Virus record (IMG/VR): IMGVR_UViG_3300044630_004124
Location: 1-26,089 of that record
DNA length: 26,089 bases
Strand: one strand, 5' to 3'
Origin: a virus
Part shown: one piece after another, positions 7,196-15,795 of the stretch
Layout: each line of letters starts with the position of its first letter
How positions within the stretch are numbered: position 1 is the stretch's first letter
The notes under the pieces: model-generated
Seen by the model: the letters and a program-made list of their open reading frames with translations, nothing else
Database searches by the model: none
Told to the model about the DNA's origin: nothing
Translations under genes and position numbers: made by a program

Positions 7196-10100
7196 TTAAT
7201 CAACTTCAAGTATTGGTTCACCACTACCTCTACCAGTCTTAGCCACTCTAAGAATGTTAGGATTGGTTGTAAATGTTTCTACTGGAGATAACCCGTCCGG
7301 CGTTGTTGCCGCTGTTTGTTGCGAACCCTTAAAGTATGAACGTTGTAATCCTTCACCCAATCCATTAACAAACTTATAGTGAGTAGGAAGGTATCCGTTA
7401 ATAGCTGTTACTTCAGTTACACCACCACCAACATTTACACTACCACTAAAAGGAAGAATGGATACATTATATTTTTCATAAGAGGTTACAATATTATCAT
7501 AAACAATTGGACCGGATGTTGTTGCGGGATAACCACTTATTTGAGTTCTTTGTTTTATAAATTTAGTTTCTTTTACTAAAAATGCACTAACTCTACTACC
7601 TGTTGTTTCTAAGTTTCCAAACAAATCATCCCATTGTCTATATACAGAATTTCCGTGCTTAGCATATAATCCAAATCCTATATTAGCCAATGAATTCTTA
7701 TCCATTCCAATTGCTGTGATTGAACTACCCTCCACTTCACCTATTAAACTTGCACCGGTTGGACATTCAATATGAACTGACCCAACATTTGGATATGTAG
7801 GGAATTCGGTTTCTAAAATATTAACCGAATCATACTGCACCAACCCATCATAGTTTGGATTTGTTGATTCTAATATAATTGAATCCGTTTCATCAATTAC
7901 ACTTTCATAATTATTTAAATCAGAAACTAAACTACCAACATCAGATGTATTTACAATACCTTCTGTATTTTTTACTTCTAGCTCAATTTTGTTGTTATCA
8001 GATGTTGTTATTGTTGAATCGTAATCATTTCTTAAAGATTCCGGTTTATCCCATCTTACTTTACTTCTTTCCAAAAAGTGTGGTTCAATTAATAACCCCT
8101 TTGATACAATTGCTCTAGCCGGAGCTAAATCAGTCAATACATCAAATAATGATTTATCAATATATCTTACAAGTCTGATATATTCGTAGATATTTCTATT
8201 TTGTAATCTTTGGAAATAATACTCTCTTAGTTTTTCAAGCTCACCATAAGAATTTTTATATTCATCTCTTGGGTCACCAATATAATTATCAATATTAAAA
8301 TCACCAAATGATTTTAGAATATCCATATTTAACTCCTTAGTTGGAGAAAAGAATAATCCTAAACGATTTGAATCTATCGGAGCTCTATCAAATGCTTTTT
8401 TAGTTGCTCTAACTTTGTGTGAAAGATTTCCAACTAATTCTTGTGATTCAAATCTAATTTTGTTTCCATAGGTTAATCCTAATGATGGTACATTTGCAGT
8501 TACAGTTCTATCGTATGGTGTGTACTGATATGGGTACGTTGATGCTGAATAGAAGTTTTGAGCGTAAGCAAAATTTTCATTATAAGAATTGTTAATAGAA
8601 ACATTCTTTATATTGTTATCAGCTGTTCTATCTTTAGGATATTCAAAATCCAAACGGAATATTAAATCCGAAGTAGATGCTGTATATGAGTTACCATTAA
8701 TAGCGTCAGGAAATAATGTATGATTATCAAACTTACTTCTTTGTAGAGGAACTGTCCATAAACGGAATTCATCTATATTACCTTCGTATCCATTTCCACC
8801 CAAAACTAAATTTTGAGTAGAACCAGTTTCCCATTGGTTATCATTGTACAAGATTGACATACTAACCGATGTAACAATTCTTTGCCCATCGGAAGTTGCT
8901 AACCAAACTTCATATAAAGAACTACTATTTGCGTAATTTGTTCTATTAATTGCAACATTAGAATAATGTTGAGTTGACATTGGGAAATCTAAACTTCCTG
9001 TTTTTAAATCAGGTCCAAAAACATAAATTATTGATGATGTTATATAAGGTATATTTGGTCCAGTACTAGCAAAGTAAGGACTGGTTGCATCGTTTCCACC
9101 AAAATTTAATTCTAATTTACAAAACGAACCAGTAGTTTGTATCAAATCTAAAGTCCATTCGCTTCCAGAAATTAAAGTTGCTACTGGGTTTATTACATCA
9201 GGCTTTATTCTAAATTCAATACCATCAGGTAATGTACCCAAAGAAGTTGTATGCCATGGAATTCTTATACTTGATTCCTCATCCAATCGTATAGCTGCCG
9301 TTCTATCATCAAACGTAAATTGAGTAACTCCACCATTTGTTGGGTCTTGTGGCCCACCAAATTCCATTATTGTCAACATAGATTGTGGTACACCATAACA
9401 AGCCATAATAGCTTTCATAGCTCTAGAAGTACCTTTATGTTTTAATAGATATGGTAAGTTATTTGCAATTCTTCTCCAAACTTCAAAATTTGCATCTTGT
9501 AAACTTGTTGAATATTTTTGAGAACCATCCATATCAGTTCCAAACATATACTCCCAAAGGAATTGAGAGTCAAATGCTTTTTTAGATTTCCAACCAAGAG
9601 ATTCAAGTAATGAATATATTAAAGTATTAGGAATACCAACCTCTTGTTTGTGTTCTAATTTTTTTACACTTTTTATAGAATTAATATAAGACCAAATTAT
9701 ATCAAAATGCTGACCTATCATATCTAAGAAAAGAATAAAATCATCATTTTCATTACTATTTGTAAGATATTCAGGTATATTATTTTTTAAAGCATTTACA
9801 TTGTACTTATCATAATTTTCACCATAGGAAACTGCAGATTCATACCAACCAACTGCATCATTTGATGTAGATAATTTTGGAAATCTATAAGTAACACCAG
9901 TCCCAATATCTGTATAATTTTCTTTTGGATATGCTAATGTATCTTCATTTTTATATAGATACGTTTCAAATCCATCAAAAGTTGAAATTAAGTTATTAAT
10001 ATCTTCTGATAATTTATGTGCTTCAGCATTACCATATTTAGAACCAGTTAATGGAGCTTGAACTATATATTTTCTACCTGTTATATTAAAATATTTAGTT

Positions 10101-12409
10101 TGATATATTTCTAATGTTTTTATTTTGTAATAAAAGTTATTTACTCGCTCAGTACCAGACCCATAATGAACAAAATTTTCCCAAGCATAATCAGAACCAG
10201 ATACATAAGTTATATTTAGCTTTTCAGTATCGATTGCTGTTTTTTCGGATATTTTATTTACAAGGTTAGAGTGTGCAAATGAACCACTTCCAACTAAATC
10301 AGAAAATAATTGATAACCTATTCCATTATCCGCCTCTATTGAAAAATTTGGACCTTTTAGTGGAGGACAATATAGTTCTTCTTCTCCGCTAAGTGTAATC
10401 GTTTCAATAATTGGATTTGCCTGTAATTTAGAAATCCATATTTCTTGATTTGTTTGTACCGTTGTTGGTAATGGTTCATATAATTTTAATATTAATGAAT
10501 CATCATCATCAACCCAAGTTGTTATTACTTTATTGTCACCATTTCCAAAATGAGCTAAGTGAGTTAAATATTTTGATGTTTCATCATCAAAAATACTCAT
10601 ATCAAATTGGGATATAAATCCATCTGCTATTCTACTAACAACAACTTCTTTTGGTATTGTTATATCACCTTTATCAAACTTAATTGAAATATATTCAGAG
10701 TCCCCAACTAAAACCTGTCTTCCACTTTTATTTATGGGTACAAGTTTTAAACTTAGAGAAATTAAATCATCATCTTCGGATACAGATATATTAAAATTTT
10801 CTAATAAAGATTTAAAATTAAATGTTTGTTGTGTTATACCATTCTGCTTACATGCAATTTGCATGAAGTTACCACCATCAAGTTGTGTATTTCCGCTAAT
10901 GTTAGAATCCGAACTTAATGCATATAATCTTAACTCATCTGTATTTACTGTCTCATATTCGATTGAAAATTCAACATCAGTTCCAACGTAATCAGGTCCT
11001 TTTAGTAAAGATGGGTATCTTATATTTCTAATATCAGGAGTTCCAACATAAACATCATCAACAACATTTAAAATAAATTGAATAGAATCACCACCCGTTT
11101 CGTTACTTGATGGAACTAATATTATTTTATATTGACCTGGTTGAGAAAAGTAATTATGTGGGATTACTATTGTTGCACTTGTTTCTCCTTGATTTAATTG
11201 ATACTCAATTGATTCTTTATTAACATAAGCTATTAAAGAAGTAGTGTTACTACTTTTTAACAATCCAATAGGAAAATGTGCATTGGAATTTTTATTATAA
11301 GCTTTTTTTAATTCTTCTTCATTTGAAAAAGAGATAGATGGATAATTTATTGGAGTTATAACAACAATTTCACTATCAACATCAATTGTTAAATTTGAAT
11401 TTACATCTATATTACCACTTATACTTTCTAATTGGCTTTGAGCTTCCGTTACAATAGTTTCTACTGTGTTGTTTGCAGAGATTCTTAAAAGTCTGTATAG
11501 TTCTGCATTAGTTGTACTTATAATAAGCTTTGTTCCTGCTGCAAATTCAAAATTATTTGCTCCCGCTTGTAAATTTATTGGTATTGTTCTTATTTCAGCA
11601 TTAGTTGCTAACAATTGAGCAGAGTCACCAATGCCATTAAGATTAATACCAACTTTAAATAAAGTAGGTGGTGCTGGTGGGTCTAAAACTACATCTACTA
11701 TTTCTGGTTTAGTGTTATCAAATTTTATTGTTATGGATGCACTTCCCGCATCATAATTAAAAACTTGCTCAACTCCATTTATTAAATGCCTTACTCTCAT
11801 AACAAAACCAGGTTGAGCAGAATAAACATCTTGTCTTCCTGTGTTTGGTATGTATGGTTGTCCATAGAAAGTTACACCAGATGGTGCTTCAACTCTACCA
11901 AGTTCACCAAATGTTAAATTTGGTAAATTATTAAAATCTTGATAACCATATAAACTACTATAAGGGTCAACCTTAATTGTAGATAGAGGTTGTGTATATG
12001 GTATATAATTTGGATTAGTTACAACATCAAATATATATTCATCGTTAAACTTATATCCAGTTTTATTTAAAGTAATTGAAACAGGTTGTATTACTAATTC
12101 TTCGGTAGTTAGAGTTATTGAATTATTTGTTGTTGCAAAAGTATTCGCTCCATTTCTTATAATAGAACAACCATCGATGGAAGATTGTATATAAATTAAT
12201 TTTCCTAAATTACTATTCGCTAAACCAGGTTCGTTAGATATGGTAATTGTACCACCACCGCCGCCACTTATAGTTCCTCCTCCACCACTGCCACCTCCAC
12301 CTAAATCAATAGCAACAGCTGCGTCTTGTGTAAAGAAACCTTTGACAGCCTGTCCATCATTTAATAGACCACCATCTAAACTAAAATCATTTGTTCCTAC
12401 ATACACCAT
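7196..12409 (-). CDS. Giant baseplate/tail protein with tail-protein-I-like module and LamG-like domain
   Basis: 1737 residues. After a short N-terminus comes a glycine-rich linker (about 37-53), then a long beta-rich region (to about 850) that looks like immunoglobulin-type repeats. Around 886-1010 is a helical module (FLDMIGQHFD, then NNLPYLLKHKGTSRAMKAI and CYGVP) matching phage tail protein I and its relatives, which join the baseplate J/gp6 ring to fibres. About 1032-1225 is a concanavalin/LamG-like jelly roll (FTFDDRTAAIRL, then IEFRIKP, then GNGYEGNIDEFRLW). About 1350-1455 (FFSPTKELN, then ALAPARA-like LAPARAIVSKGLLIEPHFLE) continues the gpI-type family. It probably attaches or forms fibres at the baseplate periphery and may bind host glycans. 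The module placement is from motif recognition, so boundaries are rough. Confidence 0.75.
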   Translation of the reverse strand: MVYVGTNDFSLDGGLLNDGQAVKGFFTQDAAVAIDLGGGGSGGGGTISGGGGGTITISNEPGLANSNLGKLIYIQSSIDGCSIIRNGANTFATTNNSITLTTEELVIQPVSITLNKTGYKFNDEYIFDVVTNPNYIPYTQPLSTIKVDPYSSLYGYQDFNNLPNLTFGELGRVEAPSGVTFYGQPYIPNTGRQDVYSAQPGFVMRVRHLINGVEQVFNYDAGSASITIKFDNTKPEIVDVVLDPPAPPTLFKVGINLNGIGDSAQLLATNAEIRTIPINLQAGANNFEFAAGTKLIISTTNAELYRLLRISANNTVETIVTEAQSQLESISGNIDVNSNLTIDVDSEIVVITPINYPSISFSNEEELKKAYNKNSNAHFPIGLLKSSNTTSLIAYVNKESIEYQLNQGETSATIVIPHNYFSQPGQYKIILVPSSNETGGDSIQFILNVVDDVYVGTPDIRNIRYPSLLKGPDYVGTDVEFSIEYETVNTDELRLYALSSDSNISGNTQLDGGNFMQIACKQNGITQQTFNFKSLLENFNISVSEDDDLISLSLKLVPINKSGRQVLVGDSEYISIKFDKGDITIPKEVVVSRIADGFISQFDMSIFDDETSKYLTHLAHFGNGDNKVITTWVDDDDSLILKLYEPLPTTVQTNQEIWISKLQANPIIETITLSGEEELYCPPLKGPNFSIEADNGIGYQLFSDLVGSGSFAHSNLVNKISEKTAIDTEKLNITYVSGSDYAWENFVHYGSGTERVNNFYYKIKTLEIYQTKYFNITGRKYIVQAPLTGSKYGNAEAHKLSEDINNLISTFDGFETYLYKNEDTLAYPKENYTDIGTGVTYRFPKLSTSNDAVGWYESAVSYGENYDKYNVNALKNNIPEYLTNSNENDDFILFLDMIGQHFDIIWSYINSIKSVKKLEHKQEVGIPNTLIYSLLESLGWKSKKAFDSQFLWEYMFGTDMDGSQKYSTSLQDANFEVWRRIANNLPYLLKHKGTSRAMKAIMACYGVPQSMLTIMEFGGPQDPTNGGVTQFTFDDRTAAIRLDEESSIRIPWHTTSLGTLPDGIEFRIKPDVINPVATLISGSEWTLDLIQTTGSFCKLELNFGGNDATSPYFASTGPNIPYITSSIIYVFGPDLKTGSLDFPMSTQHYSNVAINRTNYANSSSLYEVWLATSDGQRIVTSVSMSILYNDNQWETGSTQNLVLGGNGYEGNIDEFRLWTVPLQRSKFDNHTLFPDAINGNSYTASTSDLIFRLDFEYPKDRTADNNIKNVSINNSYNENFAYAQNFYSASTYPYQYTPYDRTVTANVPSLGLTYGNKIRFESQELVGNLSHKVRATKKAFDRAPIDSNRLGLFFSPTKELNMDILKSFGDFNIDNYIGDPRDEYKNSYGELEKLREYYFQRLQNRNIYEYIRLVRYIDKSLFDVLTDLAPARAIVSKGLLIEPHFLERSKVRWDKPESLRNDYDSTITTSDNNKIELEVKNTEGIVNTSDVGSLVSDLNNYESVIDETDSIILESTNPNYDGLVQYDSVNILETEFPTYPNVGSVHIECPTGASLIGEVEGSSITAIGMDKNSLANIGFGLYAKHGNSVYRQWDDLFGNLETTGSRVSAFLVKETKFIKQRTQISGYPATTSGPIVYDNIVTSYEKYNVSILPFSGSVNVGGGVTEVTAINGYLPTHYKFVNGLGEGLQRSYFKGSQQTAATTPDGLSPVETFTTNPNILRVAKTGRGSGEPILEVD

Positions 12410-12415
12410 AGTTTG

Positions 12416-13687
12416 TTACTTTATATATTCTTTTCCAAGTTCACGTCTATCATATACCAAATCAATAGCTCTAATACCAGCATCAAAATCATTCACAGGA
12501 CTATAACTAGACCCACCACCACCTCCAAATGATGGAGTTTCAACTACAATTTCTTTCACAATTATTGGTTCAGGTTCTACATAAGGTGGCATATCTATTG
12601 GTAGTACTATTTTAGGAGGAGGTCCTAAATCAACCACAGGTGGTTTTTGTACATCCAATAATTTTTTAAATGCTATTTGCGCATCAGTTTGAAATGGTTT
12701 TCGTTGTTCTATTTTTGTTATAACAGGCGATGATGTATCAATTAATATATCTTGCTCTAATCTTTGCAAAATCATTTTAACTTCATTAATACCTTCTAAT
12801 TTACCTTCATCAAAAGATACCTTTGTATTTATATCCTGTAATGGTAAGTATTTGATTATAGATTGCACTAATAAGTTTCTACATTGTTCACGTATTTCTT
12901 CTTTAGATAACCCAATTGGTGGCTTTTCTTTTTTTGGCTTTCCATAATTTAGGTCATCTATTTTGGATATTCTATTTGTAAATTCATATATACAAGATTG
13001 AACAAAAAGCTTATGAACATCATTTGCAAAAATATCAAAATCTTTTATTTTAAATTCACTAACCATTTTATTATACCATTTTTCAGTATATTTGGATTTC
13101 ATAAAATCTTTGATTCCGGCTGGTGTTATTTTTTCTACAAAATTAAAAGCTAATGCAATAGTATCATCTCTAAATTCTCCATTTTTTCTAAAAATTTCAT
13201 AACGTAATCCTAAGTTATATGAAATCTCATCTAATCCTTTTTTTAGTGGAAATAACCTTACCTCTGTTCTTGATGGTGAGATTTCAGAAATCCAAAGTTT
13301 ATTATTTGTACTATCACTACCTACTCTTTTATTAATAAGTGTTACGCTTGTTTTGAAAACACCATTTTCGTATCCAGCTTCTTTTAATAATCTTTCTACA
13401 TCTACAAAGTATTCTTTTGGAAACTTATATTGTTCCAATAGAGTTCCTTCTGGTAATAAAAAATAATCACTTATATTAGAACTTGTTAGTGGTATATAAC
13501 GCACTAACTCGCCATTTCTTTGTGGGAGTTGATTATCAGATGAATCGTATATAATAAACTCAATTGCATCAGTTTCACCAAATCCAAAAAAAGATTGAAG
13601 ATTTTCTTCTTCAAAAACTTTTCTATCATTAGCAGTAATTTGATAGCCTTTGTTATTAATAATATCTTTTAAAGCTTTTATCGCCAT
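12416..13687 (-). CDS. Baseplate-region structural protein, unknown family
   Basis: 423 residues, not recognised. The N-terminal two thirds look globular, mixed alpha/beta, with many charged residues. Residues about 340-400 are proline-rich (PPVVDLGPPPKIVLP), followed by a five-glycine run and a short helical tail (DAGIRAIDLVYDRRELGKEYIK). The start overlaps the previous gene's last 10 bases, and the giant tail gene follows after 6 bases, so the three are probably translated together. Position between the gp6 homologue and the gpI-like giant suggests a baseplate wedge or fibre-connector protein. Function is inferred from position only. Confidence 0.7.
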   Translation of the reverse strand: MAIKALKDIINNKGYQITANDRKVFEEENLQSFFGFGETDAIEFIIYDSSDNQLPQRNGELVRYIPLTSSNISDYFLLPEGTLLEQYKFPKEYFVDVERLLKEAGYENGVFKTSVTLINKRVGSDSTNNKLWISEISPSRTEVRLFPLKKGLDEISYNLGLRYEIFRKNGEFRDDTIALAFNFVEKITPAGIKDFMKSKYTEKWYNKMVSEFKIKDFDIFANDVHKLFVQSCIYEFTNRISKIDDLNYGKPKKEKPPIGLSKEEIREQCRNLLVQSIIKYLPLQDINTKVSFDEGKLEGINEVKMILQRLEQDILIDTSSPVITKIEQRKPFQTDAQIAFKKLLDVQKPPVVDLGPPPKIVLPIDMPPYVEPEPIIVKEIVVETPSFGGGGGSSYSPVNDFDAGIRAIDLVYDRRELGKEYIK

Positions 13688-14721
13688 GCCAATTTGTTTC
13701 TTTTACTGATTTGTTTATCATATACATAGTAACAATATTGTTTTCCTACATTATGAATTATCTTACCTATCCAATTATCTTTTGGTAATGTACCAACTTC
13801 ATAAGCCATGTGCTCAGTCCAAGGTTTAACCATCATATAAATCCACTTAGTATTTTGTGGTTTAGCCTTCATATACTTAACTACATGTCTAGCCCACATC
13901 ATATATCCTAATACTAAACGAGGGTCTTTTTCATACATCATCTCACCATAACGTTCATCCGCATTCCATATATGTTGCGGTAAGAAACCTTGATTGTATA
14001 ATTCGTTACAAATGATTTTTTTCTTCTTAGTAGTTGCATTTGTAAGTTGTTGATTAGCAGCAATCAATTGTGTTTGGTTAGTATTCAATTGAGTGTTCAA
14101 CTGATTTATAGTATTTCCCAAATTAATTATTTGGTTTTGGGCGCTTGTTAATTGTTCTTTTAATAAATCATTTTCTTGCGTTAGTGATAAATTTCTAGCT
14201 GCTAACGAAACTCTTTGAATAGATTCTGCGGTTGCTTTTTGTAATGCATTTTGTAAATCAACGGTAGATGATTCTACTCTCGAAGCCATACCTTGTAATT
14301 GATTTTCCAAAACAGTAACATTTAAATCTCTCGAATCCAATTCAATTGCCAAACTTTGTGTTACAATTTCCAATTCTTTTATCTTACCATCCATTCTCAA
14401 TACCGTATCATTCAAAGCTTCAACCACTTCAGTTAAATCTTCAACAGATTTTGTTGCTTCATTAAAAGTTGATGTTAGTATAGTTGGTTCTGTTAATGGA
14501 GGGTCTATATCAATCAACTCAACAATTGTTGTATCTAATGCCTTTATTAATTCTTGTTGATTGTATTTTGGCTTAGTAAGTTGTCCAGAAATAATACCAT
14601 CATTCTCTATCGAACCACTAAATATATGAACACCAAATTCATTTTTAGTTTTGATAGCCGATGAACCACTTCTTAATAGTTCACTTATTAAAGCTTCATT
14701 TTTTAAACCACCTTTTACCAT
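13678..14721 (-). CDS. Coiled-coil virion protein with conserved C-terminal domain
   Basis: 347 residues. Residues about 80-230 form a long coiled coil rich in leucine, asparagine and glutamine heptads (NTINQLNTQLNTNQTQL). A lysine run (TTKKKKI) precedes a compact C-terminal domain (about 238-347) with CNELYNQGFLP, IWNADERYG, WTEHMAYEVG and GKIIHNVGKQYCYYVYDK. I recognise that domain from hypothetical proteins of marine and T4-like phages, but no function is known to me. The N-terminus (IFSGSIENDGIISGQL) looks beta-type. A fibrous, multimeric baseplate or fibre role is likely. It overlaps the next gene by 10 bases. Confidence 0.72.
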   Translation of the reverse strand: MVKGGLKNEALISELLRSGSSAIKTKNEFGVHIFSGSIENDGIISGQLTKPKYNQQELIKALDTTIVELIDIDPPLTEPTILTSTFNEATKSVEDLTEVVEALNDTVLRMDGKIKELEIVTQSLAIELDSRDLNVTVLENQLQGMASRVESSTVDLQNALQKATAESIQRVSLAARNLSLTQENDLLKEQLTSAQNQIINLGNTINQLNTQLNTNQTQLIAANQQLTNATTKKKKIICNELYNQGFLPQHIWNADERYGEMMYEKDPRLVLGYMMWARHVVKYMKAKPQNTKWIYMMVKPWTEHMAYEVGTLPKDNWIGKIIHNVGKQYCYYVYDKQISKRNKLAWR

Positions 14722-14724
14722 TTT

Positions 14725-15795
14725 TTAATCCTTTACAACATTAAAAGTTAATTCAGTATCTATATATTGAGAACCATTTATTCCATCAATTTTAAATTCT
14801 ATTTTATAAACCCTATCAGATTGCCAATTTGTAAAATCAATAGTAATATAGTTTCCATTAGAATCACAATTAATTTTTGAATATTCGGAAAACGGAATTA
14901 TAACATCATTACTTGCAAAATCTCTTATCTGATAATATGAGTTCTTAGGTAAATATTTTATTGTATTATATGCAAAAGAATTTGTAAATGTTTTCAATGG
15001 ATACATTTCTCTTGCAAATATTCTCATAGAAATTGTTGAATTTACTTTATATTCGTTTTTTAAATTAGTAATACCAACTTTAATATTATCCGAAACTAAT
15101 TCAGATAAAGAACCTGTTAAATACGATTGGTCATCCCAACCTACTATAATTTTTGGTTCATATATTGTATGCGTTTCTTTACTAAATAATTTTACAATTC
15201 CATAATCATTTACATCATTTTCTTTATCATTTGCAAACTTAATCATCAAACCATCATTAGGTATAGAACCACTCATCCATGCTTTTAACATATCAGTAAC
15301 ATCCATACTAATATCAGCTGTACTATAATTAAACGATTGAGATGCTGCGTTATATGTGTACCAAGTACCACCAGTTCCATCATTTGGATTTGATGTAGTA
15401 CCTACTGCTAAATTGTTTTCTAACCATTCTAATCTAGTATCTCCTTCTCTATATTTCCAAGTAACACCACCAGTAGATATATCATCGAATCGAGTTCCCT
15501 TACCCATATTCCAACTTCCAGATATTGCGTATGCGTACAATGTATAATCTAAAGGAATTTCTTCACTTTCAGTTTCTTTTAATACCAAATAAGCATTTTT
15601 CATTTTTACAGAACCATCAGATAATGATTTTGATAAATGACCAACATCAAATTTTAGTAATGCTCTTGAAACATCTTTAACTGTTCCATAAAATATCTTG
15701 CTTACCTCTAATATTTCATCCAATCCAGTATTTTGATTTGGTTGTTGAAGATATATTGTTGCATCCTTTGATGCTGTCATGAAATAGTATGCCAT
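14725..15795 (-). CDS. Phage structural protein with DNRLRE/CBM96-like jelly roll
   Basis: 356 residues. The N-terminal 220 residues show the pattern of DNRLRE/CBM96-type beta sandwiches: SKDATIYLQQ at the start, SRALLKFDVGHL, LYAYAISGSWNMG, then SMDVTDMLKAWMSG with NDGLMIKF. These domains bind polysaccharide or act as adhesive modules in secreted proteins and phage fibres. The C-terminal 130 residues are a second beta-type domain of unknown family. There is no catalytic motif or signal peptide. The start overlaps the gp6-like stop by one base (TAATG), so the two are translationally coupled. A baseplate-linked adhesin or fibre component is the best inference. Confidence 0.68.
   Translation of the reverse strand: MAYYFMTASKDATIYLQQPNQNTGLDEILEVSKIFYGTVKDVSRALLKFDVGHLSKSLSDGSVKMKNAYLVLKETESEEIPLDYTLYAYAISGSWNMGKGTRFDDISTGGVTWKYREGDTRLEWLENNLAVGTTSNPNDGTGGTWYTYNAASQSFNYSTADISMDVTDMLKAWMSGSIPNDGLMIKFANDKENDVNDYGIVKLFSKETHTIYEPKIIVGWDDQSYLTGSLSELVSDNIKVGITNLKNEYKVNSTISMRIFAREMYPLKTFTNSFAYNTIKYLPKNSYYQIRDFASNDVIIPFSEYSKINCDSNGNYITIDFTNWQSDRVYKIEFKIDGINGSQYIDTELTFNVVKD

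Noticed and set aside
12245-12305. CCACC-type repeats as a possible repeat array or regulatory tract
   Set aside because: They are simply glycine codons of the giant tail protein read from the other strand.
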